A stretch of 10,397 nucleotides of DNA from an uncultured Alistipes sp. (GTDB lineage Bacteria; Bacteroidota; Bacteroidia; Bacteroidales; Rikenellaceae): positions 1-10,397 of the forward strand of contig CAUHCL010000075.1 of NCBI GenBank assembly GCA_959604655.1, written 5' to 3'. The position numbers and the translations under genes are program-made. This document shows positions 1 through 6,908 of this stretch, in pieces (within the stretch, counting starts at the first letter, position 1; each line of letters opens with the position of its first letter). A model generated the notes under the pieces. It searched no databases. It was not told the DNA's origin and saw only the letters and a program-made list of their open reading frames with translations.

Positions 1-3
1 GCT

Positions 4-52
4 GAATCGGATGCCTGCGGCACTTTTGAAGCAATCAAAAGATTTCCGATTC
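4..52. repeat. Nested hairpins
   Basis: Outer arms GAATCGGA (4-11) and TCCGATTC (45-52) are perfect 8-bp complements. Inside them, CTTTTGA (23-29) and TCAAAAG (35-41) form a second perfect 7-bp stem with a 5-base loop. Four Ts follow at 53-56. This could be an intrinsic terminator for an upstream gene or part of a dispersed intergenic repeat. The sequence alone does not decide between them. Confidence 0.45.
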
Positions 53-92
53 TTTTCGCTCCGTCGCCGCGGCCGCCCTTTGTCCGAAATCG

Positions 93-157
93 CTTCTGCC
101 GCGGGTTAGGCTGACGCATGTGAATATTGCAGCCCACCGTCCCACCCGCGGCAGAAG
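93..157. repeat. Perfect 14-bp inverted repeat with 37-base spacer
   Basis: CTTCTGCCGCGGGT (93-106) is the exact reverse complement of ACCCGCGGCAGAAG (144-157). Inside the spacer, GGCTG (109-113) can pair with CAGCC (130-134), giving a long interrupted hairpin with a 16-base loop. No T-run follows on either strand, so an ordinary intrinsic terminator is unlikely. The spacer is much shorter than typical Bacteroidales invertible promoters. A REP- or MITE-like element or an RNA structure remains possible. Confidence 0.6.
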
Positions 158-190
158 AGGTTTTCGACGGTTTGTAGCCGATTGTGTCCG

Positions 191-198
191 TTACGTAA
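191..198. promoter_or_regulatory. Palindrome TTACGTAA
   Basis: A perfect 8-bp palindrome lies about 70 bases upstream of the predicted -7 box. It could be a half-site for a dimeric regulator. An 8-bp palindrome also arises by chance, so this is a weak call based only on position. Confidence 0.15.
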
Positions 199-216
199 AA
201 CATCGCGTTCGTGATT

Positions 217-248
217 AAACTTTTTCGGTTCATTGAAAAAGTTTTTTT
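217..248 (+). terminator. Terminator-like or operator-like dyad before the operon
   Basis: AAACTTTTTC (217-226) and GAAAAAGTTT (235-244) are perfect 10-bp complements around an 8-base loop, and Ts continue to 248. The form fits an AT-rich intrinsic terminator reading in the + direction, ending an upstream transcript. The right arm overlaps the place where the -33 box of the promoter at 266-273 should lie, so an operator or attenuator for the operon is an alternative. Confidence 0.45.
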
Positions 249-273
249 CCGAAGCGGCCGTTTCCTATTTTTG
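242..273 (+). promoter_or_regulatory. Bacteroidetes-type promoter of the lipoprotein operon
   Basis: TATTTTTG at 266-273 matches the Bacteroidetes primary-sigma -7 consensus TAnnTTTG at every defined position. The -33 TTTG-like box should lie about 20 bases upstream, which falls in the T-run at 242-248, so that box is imperfect. Transcription would start near 280, giving a leader of about 23 bases before the ATG at 303. The leader is A/T-rich with no strong Shine-Dalgarno site, as is normal in this phylum. Confidence 0.6.
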
Positions 274-302
274 CATCGATTGTGTAAATTGCTGAAAACC
301 GA

Positions 303-2153
303 ATGCGAATCAAAACGATATACATTCTATTCACCCTCGCAGGACTCGCAAGCCTCGCGGCATGCTCCGACAAGCGGGATGACACGCCCCGCGTCATCTC
401 GGACACGGCCGTAATCGAGGTCGCGGGCAACATCCCCGAAAGCCGCACAGCCATGTACGACGAGCCCGTCACGGTAGGCGACGACGATGCCGACAGCGGT
501 GCGGCGGTCGACACCCGCGCCGTGCTGAGCGACGACATGCGCACGGTCCGCTGGACCGACGACGACAAGGTGGTGCTGTGGGCGTCGAACCCGTCGGGCA
601 GCAACGGCATCAACGGAGAACAGTTCGGATACTACACCCAGACGGCCGCCAATACGGCGCGATTCACGGGTAACATAAAGGTTACCGACGACGAATACCG
701 ATGCGTAGCCGTATACCCCGTCCCCGCGCGCACCGAGGGTCGGCGGGTGACATACACCCTGCCCGACAGGCAGGACGGCACGTACCGCTCGGAGCTGGAC
801 ATCATGTCGTCCGACCCGAGCAGCGGAAAGCTCGTTGAGTCCACGGGCAGCGAGGGCGTACATCTCACGATGCACCACATGTGCCACGCCTTGCAGATAC
901 GCATTCCCGAAGGCCGCAACCGTTGGGGCAAGCCCGTCACGCGCCTTTTGGTCGAATTCCCGCGCGAGGTCGCGGGCGACATTTCGTTCGAAGTGTCGGA
1001 GGAGTCGGGCGCGGGCAGCGTCACGCTGACCAACGGCAAACGGGCCATAGAGCTCGATCTGTCGGAAGCGCCGTTCGACGCGAGCGCCGACGGCTCGCCG
1101 CGGTATCTGTGGGTGTTCATCACCGCGGGTGCTATAAACGGCGACATATCGTTCACGCCGCTGTTCGAGGACGGATATTGCGCCGAAACGCTCTCGGCCA
1201 CGGTCGACCGTGAGTTCAGGGGCGGACGCGTCACGCCGATCGACCTTACCATATCCGAGAAAGAGCAGCCCGTGACATGGATCGACTTCACGGTCGACTA
1301 CACGCAGCTGGGCGAGGCCGTGAACACGCTGACGGTGACGGCTCCCGAGAACGCCCGTTTCCGCGGCGACATGCAGAGCGCCTCGGTACACATCGGCTCC
1401 GACGGCAAGTTCAGCGTGGGCTACTATGCCAAATTCTACCCCGACGCGTTCAAGGGCGCCAAGGTCGATCTGGTCTACGATTCGACGCACGCCATAGTGA
1501 CGGGCACCGCCACCCTGCCCGCCTCTCCCGTCGCCGACAGCCGCAATGCCGTGCAGGTAAAGGCACCGTATCTGTTTTTCGAGGATTTCGGGTTGTTAAA
1601 CGGATTCAATATTTTCGGTGGAAATGTTTCCGACAAGGAACCCGACGGACAAGTCATAAATGATGTTTTCCATTATGCGGGTTGGACCGGCAACCACGTT
1701 CAAGGAGAATCGGGAACAGCAATATCGATTCGAGCACGAAGAGAAACAGCACTTCGAGAGACCCGCGGCAGAGTCGATTCGGCGCCAATAAGCACAATAA
1801 AACCGAATACATCCGTAAATGTATCCGTATTATTCAGGTATGGATCGAGCAAGGAGAGTTGCAGGTTTACATTGAATATGAATTACGGATACACCACGAC
1901 CGCAGGTCCAATCAGGGCATATCAATACATCATGGGCTCAACATCGGGAAATGCCGCCGAAAATACTCGATCGGTATCATTGGATGAGGTCGGTTCATTC
2001 ACCGAACTGCCGCATGAAATTACGGATTTCACAATTCAAAACTGCACGGCACAACATCGATTGACTTGGGAACTCCAAATATCAGGAAGCCAAGGTACAT
2101 CCAAAAACGGATGGCTATACATAGATGATATACGCGTAAGCATAGCACAATAG
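303..2153 (+). CDS. Fimbrillin-family (Mfa-like) lipoprotein with C-terminal jelly-roll-like module
   Basis: 616 residues. The ATG at 303 starts a clean lipoprotein signal peptide ending LASLAAC, so Cys21 should be lipidated; the next residues (SDKRDD) are charged. Residues of about 40-320 resemble the fimbrillin / Mfa-like family of Bacteroidales surface pilins and adhesins: an early TRA (71-73), a W..DD..VLWA segment (84-93) and a run of predicted beta strands. A strand-rich linker covers about 325-420. From LFFEDFG (424-430) to YIDDIRV near the end lies a separate module with the GWTG and GRVDSAP signatures I recall from other Bacteroidales fimbrillin-like lipoproteins; such modules are usually jelly-roll, carbohydrate-binding-like folds. 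The segment encoding this module is far less GC-rich than the rest of the gene. It is first gene of the operon, directly behind the promoter. Family assignment is good; a role in adhesion or as a pilus subunit is inferred. Confidence 0.8.
   Translation: MRIKTIYILFTLAGLASLAACSDKRDDTPRVISDTAVIEVAGNIPESRTAMYDEPVTVGDDDADSGAAVDTRAVLSDDMRTVRWTDDDKVVLWASNPSGSNGINGEQFGYYTQTAANTARFTGNIKVTDDEYRCVAVYPVPARTEGRRVTYTLPDRQDGTYRSELDIMSSDPSSGKLVESTGSEGVHLTMHHMCHALQIRIPEGRNRWGKPVTRLLVEFPREVAGDISFEVSEESGAGSVTLTNGKRAIELDLSEAPFDASADGSPRYLWVFITAGAINGDISFTPLFEDGYCAETLSATVDREFRGGRVTPIDLTISEKEQPVTWIDFTVDYTQLGEAVNTLTVTAPENARFRGDMQSASVHIGSDGKFSVGYYAKFYPDAFKGAKVDLVYDSTHAIVTGTATLPASPVADSRNAVQVKAPYLFFEDFGLLNGFNIFGGNVSDKEPDGQVINDVFHYAGWTGNHVQGESGTAISIRARRETALRETRGRVDSAPISTIKPNTSVNVSVLFRYGSSKESCRFTLNMNYGYTTTAGPIRAYQYIMGSTSGNAAENTRSVSLDEVGSFTELPHEITDFTIQNCTAQHRLTWELQISGSQGTSKNGWLYIDDIRVSIAQ
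1563..2153 (+). other. Low-GC segment covering the C-terminal module of gene 1
   Basis: By hand count, bases 1561-2160 contain about 45% G+C. Five sampled 60-base stretches earlier in the gene average about 65%, and 1501-1560 alone is about 73%. Codon choice changes too: AGA for Arg and many A/T-ending codons appear, as in AAT, ATT and ACA. The edge falls at the domain boundary (residues of about 421-424), and GC returns to about 63% within gene 2. This pattern fits replacement of a domain by recombination with a lower-GC Bacteroidales donor. Confidence 0.7.
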
Positions 2154-2176
2154 AAAAAACAAAAACCTAAAATCAT

Positions 2177-2947
2177 ATGATTGAGAAAAAAAATTTGTTG
2201 ACCATCGCGATGTGGGGGGGGGTAATCCTCTTGTCGGGGTGCTCGAAAGAGGCGGCCGAAACCGACGGCTCGGGATACGCGGCATTCGCCTGCATGCCCG
2301 ACATAGTAGTCGAGGAGCAGACCCGCGCGACGGTACAACTGCCGATAGCCATACCCGCGGCGGCCGATTTCAGACTCGAAGTCACCAACGCCGACGGCAG
2401 CTACAAAGAGGTGTACGATGAGTTCCGAAAGTACGACCAACCCTCGATGAAGAGCGGCGAATACACCGCCACATTCTCGCTGGGCGACCCCGAGGCCGAA
2501 AGCTCGACGGCATACCGCTTCGAAGGCTCGACCCTGTTCAAGGTGACGGCCAACCGCACGACGCAGGTGACCGTACGGCCCAAGCTGGTCAATTCGGCCA
2601 TACGCCTGAGCACGACCGAGTGGTTCGACAACTACTACTCGTCGGCCCGATTCACCGTAACCACGGCGTCGGGCAACAGTTTCGCATTCACGCCCACTTC
2701 GGGCCAGACCATCTTCGTGAAGGCGGGCACCGCGCTCAAGCTCAGAGGAACGGCCGTAAAGGCGCAGAACGGCGCGGAGGTGACCTTCCCCGAGAGCACG
2801 ATAGGCACCACGAAGGCATCGTCGCTGCATACGCTAACGATCGACGCCGCGCAGGCGGGCGGCGGAGCGCTGCGCATAACGCTCGGCTCCACGGACGAGA
2901 TGACCGAGGTGGCCCCCGTCGAGATAGAGCTCAACCCCGAGGCTTAA
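2177..2947 (+). CDS. Short DUF4493-family lipoprotein
   Basis: 256 residues. The signal peptide ends LLSGC, making Cys22 the predicted lipidation site, followed by SKEAAE. The rest is a single beta-rich domain resembling DUF4493, a Bacteroidetes lipoprotein family of unknown function: a first strand (about 33-42), TRA at 49-51, a central VTNADGSYKEVYDEF segment, and an RTTQVTVRPKLVNSAIRL segment that matches the family's usual TTTVTVTCKLANVKV-like stretch. It lacks the C-terminal Ig-like modules of its downstream neighbour, so it may be a small or capping subunit of the same complex. It begins 23 bases after gene 1 and ends 31 bases before gene 3. Its signal-peptide codons contain an A8 run and a G9 run; losing one G would create an immediate TAA stop. 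Family assignment is good and function is unknown. Confidence 0.75.
   Translation: MIEKKNLLTIAMWGGVILLSGCSKEAAETDGSGYAAFACMPDIVVEEQTRATVQLPIAIPAAADFRLEVTNADGSYKEVYDEFRKYDQPSMKSGEYTATFSLGDPEAESSTAYRFEGSTLFKVTANRTTQVTVRPKLVNSAIRLSTTEWFDNYYSSARFTVTTASGNSFAFTPTSGQTIFVKAGTALKLRGTAVKAQNGAEVTFPESTIGTTKASSLHTLTIDAAQAGGGALRITLGSTDEMTEVAPVEIELNPEA
2186..2193. repeat. A8 homopolymer early in gene 2
   Basis: Eight As cover codons 4-6 (Glu-Lys-Lys-Asn) of the DUF4493 lipoprotein, 20 bases before the G9 run. On its own this is common in signal-peptide starts. Beside the G9 run it adds a second possible slippage site. Confidence 0.5.
2214..2222. repeat. G9 homopolymer in the signal peptide of gene 2
   Basis: Nine consecutive Gs encode most of Trp13-Gly14-Gly15-Val16. 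G9 keeps the 256-codon frame. G8 reads straight into TAA at 2223-2225. G10 shifts into a frame that ends at 2421. The run is therefore placed to act as an on/off slippage switch, although an assembly or sequencing error in the run length is also possible. Confidence 0.75.
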
Positions 2948-2978
2948 ACGTCGAACCGAAAATAAAAAACTACGCAAT

Positions 2979-4721
2979 ATGAAACTCACGTACAAAATAA
3001 TGATGCCCGTGCTGGCGGCCGTGCTACTCGCGACGGGCTGCGAGAAGGAGAAGATCGACTTCGGAGGCGGCGGAAAGCTCGACCCCGAGATGGGATATCT
3101 GGTGCTGTCGGGCATGAATGTCAACGTCAACTCCGACATGGAGGTGGTGGAGAGCCGCGCCGAGAGCAAAAAGACCGTCGAGGCTGCCGACGACTACATA
3201 GTGACCATCACGAGCACCTCGTCACAGGAGGTGATGCTCACCGAGACCTACGGCAAGATCAAGCAACGCACCGAACCCATATCGCTGCAACCCGGGCAGT
3301 ACCGCATCGCGGCCAAGTCGCCCAACGCCGACAACATCGCCCCCGCGGACTGGGAGTGCCCCGCATACACGGGCAGCGTGACGGCGACGGTGACCAAGAA
3401 CACCACCACGCAGGCTCCGACGGTGGTGTGCAAGCTGGCCAACATAAAGACTTCGGTGTTCTTCACCGATCTGCTGAAATCGAAGTTCCGCGAGACGCCC
3501 GAGCACCCGTTGCAGGTGACGGCCAAACTGGGCGACAACACGCTGGTGTTCGGCCGCGACGAGACCCGCAACGGATATTTCAAGGCGTTGCAGACGGTTA
3601 ACAATCTGGAGGTGACGCTCACGGGCGAGTACAACACCGCCGACGACGGCGCGACTCCCGTATACAAGGAGGTGAGCATGACGCAGACGATCGACAACGT
3701 GCGCGCGGGACAGTGGCGCCGACTCACCTTCGCCATACACGTGTCGGACGAGGGTAACGTGATATTCTCGGTTCAGGTCGACACGTGGGTAGACGACGTG
3801 CCGATCGACGTGGATGCCATGTCGCTCTACGCCTGCACCGAAGAGGTGATCCCCGACATAGAGGAGAGCGACCCCGATGCGCCTGTCTTGTCGAACGACG
3901 GCAGCCACGACATATCCGCTCCGCACGTGATCAGCAAAGCCAATTTCGACGAATTCGGGTACTGCGACCACCGCATCAAGCTCGTCCTCACGCCGAAAGA
4001 CGACGCGACGGTCGAGAAAATCACTGCGACATTCTCGCCGGAGAGCGAGGAACTTTTCGCGGCGCTGGTCGAGGCGGGGTACGAGAACGGTAGTATCGAT
4101 ATAACCCAATCGCTGACCATAGACGGTGAATCTTATGCGAATGTGAGCACGATCGGCAACGCCAAGATGATAAGCGTCTCGCATGTAGCCATGCGCAAGC
4201 TGTTCGAGTTCGCGGGCACGCACACGGTGAACATTGCCGCCACCGATTCGAAGAACCGCACGTCGTACACCGACATTACGATAGAGGTGCGGCGCAGCGG
4301 CGGCGCCGAGAACGGCCCCGTGATAGAGTGGCTCGACCACGATCTCGGCACGCGATACACGGCCAACGACATGTCGGGTGACGACTGCTGCGTGATAAAC
4401 ATAGGATCGGCATCGGGCATCACGGGATTCCTCGTCGACATAGGCGGAGGCGTCCTTACCCCCAAGGATTTGCAGGATCTGGGACTCGACGCCCACATGG
4501 ATCTGATAAATCCCGCGACCGACGCTATGGACGCCATGCTGCTCAACCTCGGATTCAAGACAAAGGACGACGTGCGCGGCGCCAAGGAGTTGCAGTTCAA
4601 CATCTCGGAGTTCATACCCATGCTGGTGGGATTGAACATCCCGGGGCCCGTCGACTTCAAGCTCACGGTGACCGACGCCGAGGGAACGGTAAGCGGGACC
4701 ATAATGCTCACGGTAAAATAG
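2979..4721 (+). CDS. DUF4493 lipoprotein with two C-terminal Ig-like modules
   Basis: 580 residues with a lipoprotein signal ending LLATGC (Cys21), then EKEKIDF and a Gly-rich spacer. Residues of about 38-275 are a clear DUF4493 domain: first strand GYLVLSGMNV (39-48), SRA (59-61), DDYIVTITS, LQPGQYRIAAKS, TVVCKLANIKTSVFF and the DETRNGYFK segment are family hallmarks. Two further modules follow, about 311-440 and 446-580. Both end in a strand-turn-strand pattern (TVNIAATDSKNRTSYTDITIEV; FKLTVTDAEGTVSGTIMLTV), suggesting a duplicated Ig-like unit. The protein should sit on the outer membrane and extend outward. It starts 31 bases after gene 2 and ends 26 bases before gene 4. The role is unknown; a structural or adhesive subunit is inferred. 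Confidence 0.8.
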   Translation: MKLTYKIMMPVLAAVLLATGCEKEKIDFGGGGKLDPEMGYLVLSGMNVNVNSDMEVVESRAESKKTVEAADDYIVTITSTSSQEVMLTETYGKIKQRTEPISLQPGQYRIAAKSPNADNIAPADWECPAYTGSVTATVTKNTTTQAPTVVCKLANIKTSVFFTDLLKSKFRETPEHPLQVTAKLGDNTLVFGRDETRNGYFKALQTVNNLEVTLTGEYNTADDGATPVYKEVSMTQTIDNVRAGQWRRLTFAIHVSDEGNVIFSVQVDTWVDDVPIDVDAMSLYACTEEVIPDIEESDPDAPVLSNDGSHDISAPHVISKANFDEFGYCDHRIKLVLTPKDDATVEKITATFSPESEELFAALVEAGYENGSIDITQSLTIDGESYANVSTIGNAKMISVSHVAMRKLFEFAGTHTVNIAATDSKNRTSYTDITIEVRRSGGAENGPVIEWLDHDLGTRYTANDMSGDDCCVINIGSASGITGFLVDIGGGVLTPKDLQDLGLDAHMDLINPATDAMDAMLLNLGFKTKDDVRGAKELQFNISEFIPMLVGLNIPGPVDFKLTVTDAEGTVSGTIMLTVK

Positions 4722-4747
4722 ACCTATGTCGTCCGTAAATTAAAACA

Positions 4748-6889
4748 ATGACCATGAAAAGATTCATATACATGTCGGCTCTGGCATGCGCCGCCCTCGC
4801 GGCGGGTTCGTGTGCCAAGGATACCGACGGCACGGGCGGCGAAGGGTGCCTGCGCATGACCATCGACCTCGACCGCCTCGCAACGCGTACCGAGTCGGAG
4901 AGCTACGACCCGACCGAGAACAGCATCCTGCGCATATACAACGCGGGCGGCGAGCTGATCCGCAAATACGAACCTGCCAAGACGCGTCCCGACAACCTCT
5001 ACCTGATCGGCGGCAACTACAAGATGAAATACGAGTCGAACGACGGCAGTCAGGCCACGTGGGACCATCTGAGCTATGCGGGCGAGAAGGATTTCACCAT
5101 CACGCCGCACAACACCACCGTGGTGGAGATGAAATGCCCCATCATCAACTCGGGCGTGAAGGTCACCTTCGACCCGAGCGTGGAGGAAAAGATCGAGGAC
5201 TTCGGGGTCTACGTATGCGCCGCCGACGAGTTTTCATACGTCGCCGCCGAAAACGGTTCGGTACCTACGCTGCTTTACGACGCCGACCGCACGGGATTCT
5301 TCCTGCTGCCCGAGGGGGTGTCGAAACTCAGCTGGGGCTTCTACGGCAAACGCAAGGATACGGGCGCGACCGTGACGATAAATTCCGACAATAATAACCG
5401 CGCGATCGTGCCTGAGGCAGGCATGCTCTATTCGCTCAACTTCAAATTCTCGAATACGCCCGACGGCGCGCTCAACATATCGGTCCAGGTCGAGGAGGAA
5501 GGCGAGCTGGTCGATCGCACCATATACTTCAGTCCGCAGCCCGCATTCGCAGGCAGCGGATTCTCGATCGGTGCAGTCTCGGGTTACACGGGCGGCGAGA
5601 TGCAGGTGAAGGTGTCGGCCATCAATGCGCTCAAGAGCGTGAAACTGATCGCTGACAGCGATGAATACGAACTCATGGACGTCACCCGCGCGGGAATCGA
5701 CGGAGTGGCGTTCAGCCTGACGGACGAGTGCAACGGCACGATAACCATGTCGGAGACGTTCCTTTCGCGCTACAACGGCGGAATCCATACCCTGAAATTC
5801 AAGGCCACCGACGTGGCCGATGCCGAAGGACAGACACAGATGAGAATCGCCATGCAGGGTCTGTTCGACATGGATGCCGACCACTACGATCTGTGGAACA
5901 ATACGGCCGAGCTGCGTGCCGCCATCACCGACGACGCGGCAGGCAATGTAGTGATAAAGTACCGCCGTCGGGGCGTGACCGAATGGACGAGCATCCCCGC
6001 AACGGAGGGCGAAGATTACACCTACACGGCCCGCGTGACACCCGTATGGTCGTCGAAGACGGTCAACGGCCACACCGTATACACTCTCGAAAAGGGCATC
6101 TCGGCGAAGACCACATACGAATACATGCTGTCGATCGACGGCAAGGACGGAGACGTGAAGAGCTTCACCACCGAGACTACCCAGACCATCCCCCACGGCG
6201 ACATGGAGAGCGAATCGCTCCTGTGCTTCACTACCGACGGCAGCAAGAACGCACCCTACTGGGGCAGCGGAAACAACAGCATGACGCCGTCGCTGTGCAC
6301 CAGCTCGACATTCTCGGGAATGGGCGGCTCGCACTGCGCCAAATTGCAGGCCACCAGCACGCTGGGCTTCATGGCCGCGGGCAACCTCTTCATGGGAACG
6401 TTCGACCGCCCGGGAATGAACGGCTATGTGGACTTCGGTCACAAATACACATGGCTGGCACGTCCCTCGGCGCTCAAGCTCAAGCTGCACGCCACTCTGG
6501 GCAAGGTGAACATAAACAAGCACAGCGGCCCTCTGGCCACGGGTGCGACGGACATAGCCACGGTATACGTAGCCGTAATCGACTGGAACGCCCGACACCG
6601 CGTGACGTCGGGAACGGCCACGCCGACGGGAATATGGAGCCCCGCCGACGGTCCCGATGCCGTGAGCGAGGGCAAGATCCTGGGTTACGGAATACTCGAC
6701 ATAACGCAGTCGACTGCGGGCAACAGCATGGTGGAGACCACCGTTCCCATCGTATGGTACGACCGCGAGAGCAAGCCCGCGGGCAACTACACGCTGATAA
6801 TCTCATGTTCGACCAGCAAATACGGCGACTACATGGACGGCTGCGACAGTAATACCATGTATGTCGACGACTTCGAGTGGGCGTACTAA
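4748..6889 (+). CDS. DUF4493-PCMD fusion lipoprotein
   Basis: 713 residues. The signal peptide ends LAAGSC (Cys22), then AKDTDG; the ATG at 4754 is an equally good start. Residues of about 34-263 look like DUF4493 (first strand CLRMTIDLD, then TRT at 46-48). An Ig-like module resembling those of gene 3 covers about 265-375. An FN3-like module follows (about 380-475), with YRRRGVTEW and TTYEYMLSIDG. Residues 481-713 form a PCMD domain (putative carbohydrate metabolism domain, typified by B. thetaiotaomicron BT_2081, whose structure is known): YWGSGN, FMAAGNLFMG (541-550), SKYGDYMDG and the terminal VDDFEW (706-711) are hallmarks. The FN3+PCMD half is paralogous to the end of gene 7. Carbohydrate binding is suggested for PCMD proteins but not proven. 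The fusion implies that DUF4493 and PCMD act in one assembly. Confidence 0.8.
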   Translation: MTMKRFIYMSALACAALAAGSCAKDTDGTGGEGCLRMTIDLDRLATRTESESYDPTENSILRIYNAGGELIRKYEPAKTRPDNLYLIGGNYKMKYESNDGSQATWDHLSYAGEKDFTITPHNTTVVEMKCPIINSGVKVTFDPSVEEKIEDFGVYVCAADEFSYVAAENGSVPTLLYDADRTGFFLLPEGVSKLSWGFYGKRKDTGATVTINSDNNNRAIVPEAGMLYSLNFKFSNTPDGALNISVQVEEEGELVDRTIYFSPQPAFAGSGFSIGAVSGYTGGEMQVKVSAINALKSVKLIADSDEYELMDVTRAGIDGVAFSLTDECNGTITMSETFLSRYNGGIHTLKFKATDVADAEGQTQMRIAMQGLFDMDADHYDLWNNTAELRAAITDDAAGNVVIKYRRRGVTEWTSIPATEGEDYTYTARVTPVWSSKTVNGHTVYTLEKGISAKTTYEYMLSIDGKDGDVKSFTTETTQTIPHGDMESESLLCFTTDGSKNAPYWGSGNNSMTPSLCTSSTFSGMGGSHCAKLQATSTLGFMAAGNLFMGTFDRPGMNGYVDFGHKYTWLARPSALKLKLHATLGKVNINKHSGPLATGATDIATVYVAVIDWNARHRVTSGTATPTGIWSPADGPDAVSEGKILGYGILDITQSTAGNSMVETTVPIVWYDRESKPAGNYTLIISCSTSKYGDYMDGCDSNTMYVDDFEWAY

Positions 6890-6908
6890 CCGATTGAAAG
6901 TTTTGCGA

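Larger units (their letters stand above)
1..302. other. Upstream non-coding region with several dyads
   Basis: No convincing gene is visible. The + strand is open from the left edge to a TAG at 107-109 in one frame and to a TGA at 112-114 in another. Either could be the last codons of an upstream gene, but both short peptides are Arg/Pro-rich and unremarkable. The stretch holds nested hairpins (4-52), a 14-bp inverted repeat (93-157), an 8-bp palindrome (191-198), a terminator-like dyad (217-244 followed by Ts) and a promoter (266-273). It most likely combines the end of the preceding transcription unit with the control region of the operon that starts at 303. Confidence 0.6.

Noticed and set aside
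2..109. Open frame from the left edge to TAG at 107-109 as the end of an upstream gene
   Set aside because: It is short, with no recognisable motif, and its stop codon falls at the edge of the 14-bp inverted-repeat arm. It cannot be supported as coding from this window.
93..157. Invertible promoter (inverton) between the 14-bp repeats
   Set aside because: The 37-base spacer is too short for the usual Bacteroidales invertible promoter, contains no TAnnTTTG box, and no recombinase gene lies nearby.
1563..2153. Insertion element inside gene 1
   Set aside because: The low-GC segment stays in frame, encodes a plausible module to the normal stop codon, and shows no terminal inverted repeats or transposase. 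Domain replacement fits better.
5234..6598. Long open frame of 454 codons on the minus strand
   Set aside because: It is antisense to the DUF4493-PCMD gene. High-GC codon bias opens this frame, and its translation is Arg/Val/His-rich with no signal peptide or recognisable domain. Similar antisense frames at 327-1490, 3222-4496 and 7767-9257 were rejected for the same reason.
6861..6908. Upstream ATG for the first barrel gene, overlapping the end of gene 4
   Set aside because: Starting at 6861 would put 16 polar residues before the signal peptide. The ATG at 6909 gives a normal Sec signal and a 19-base gap.
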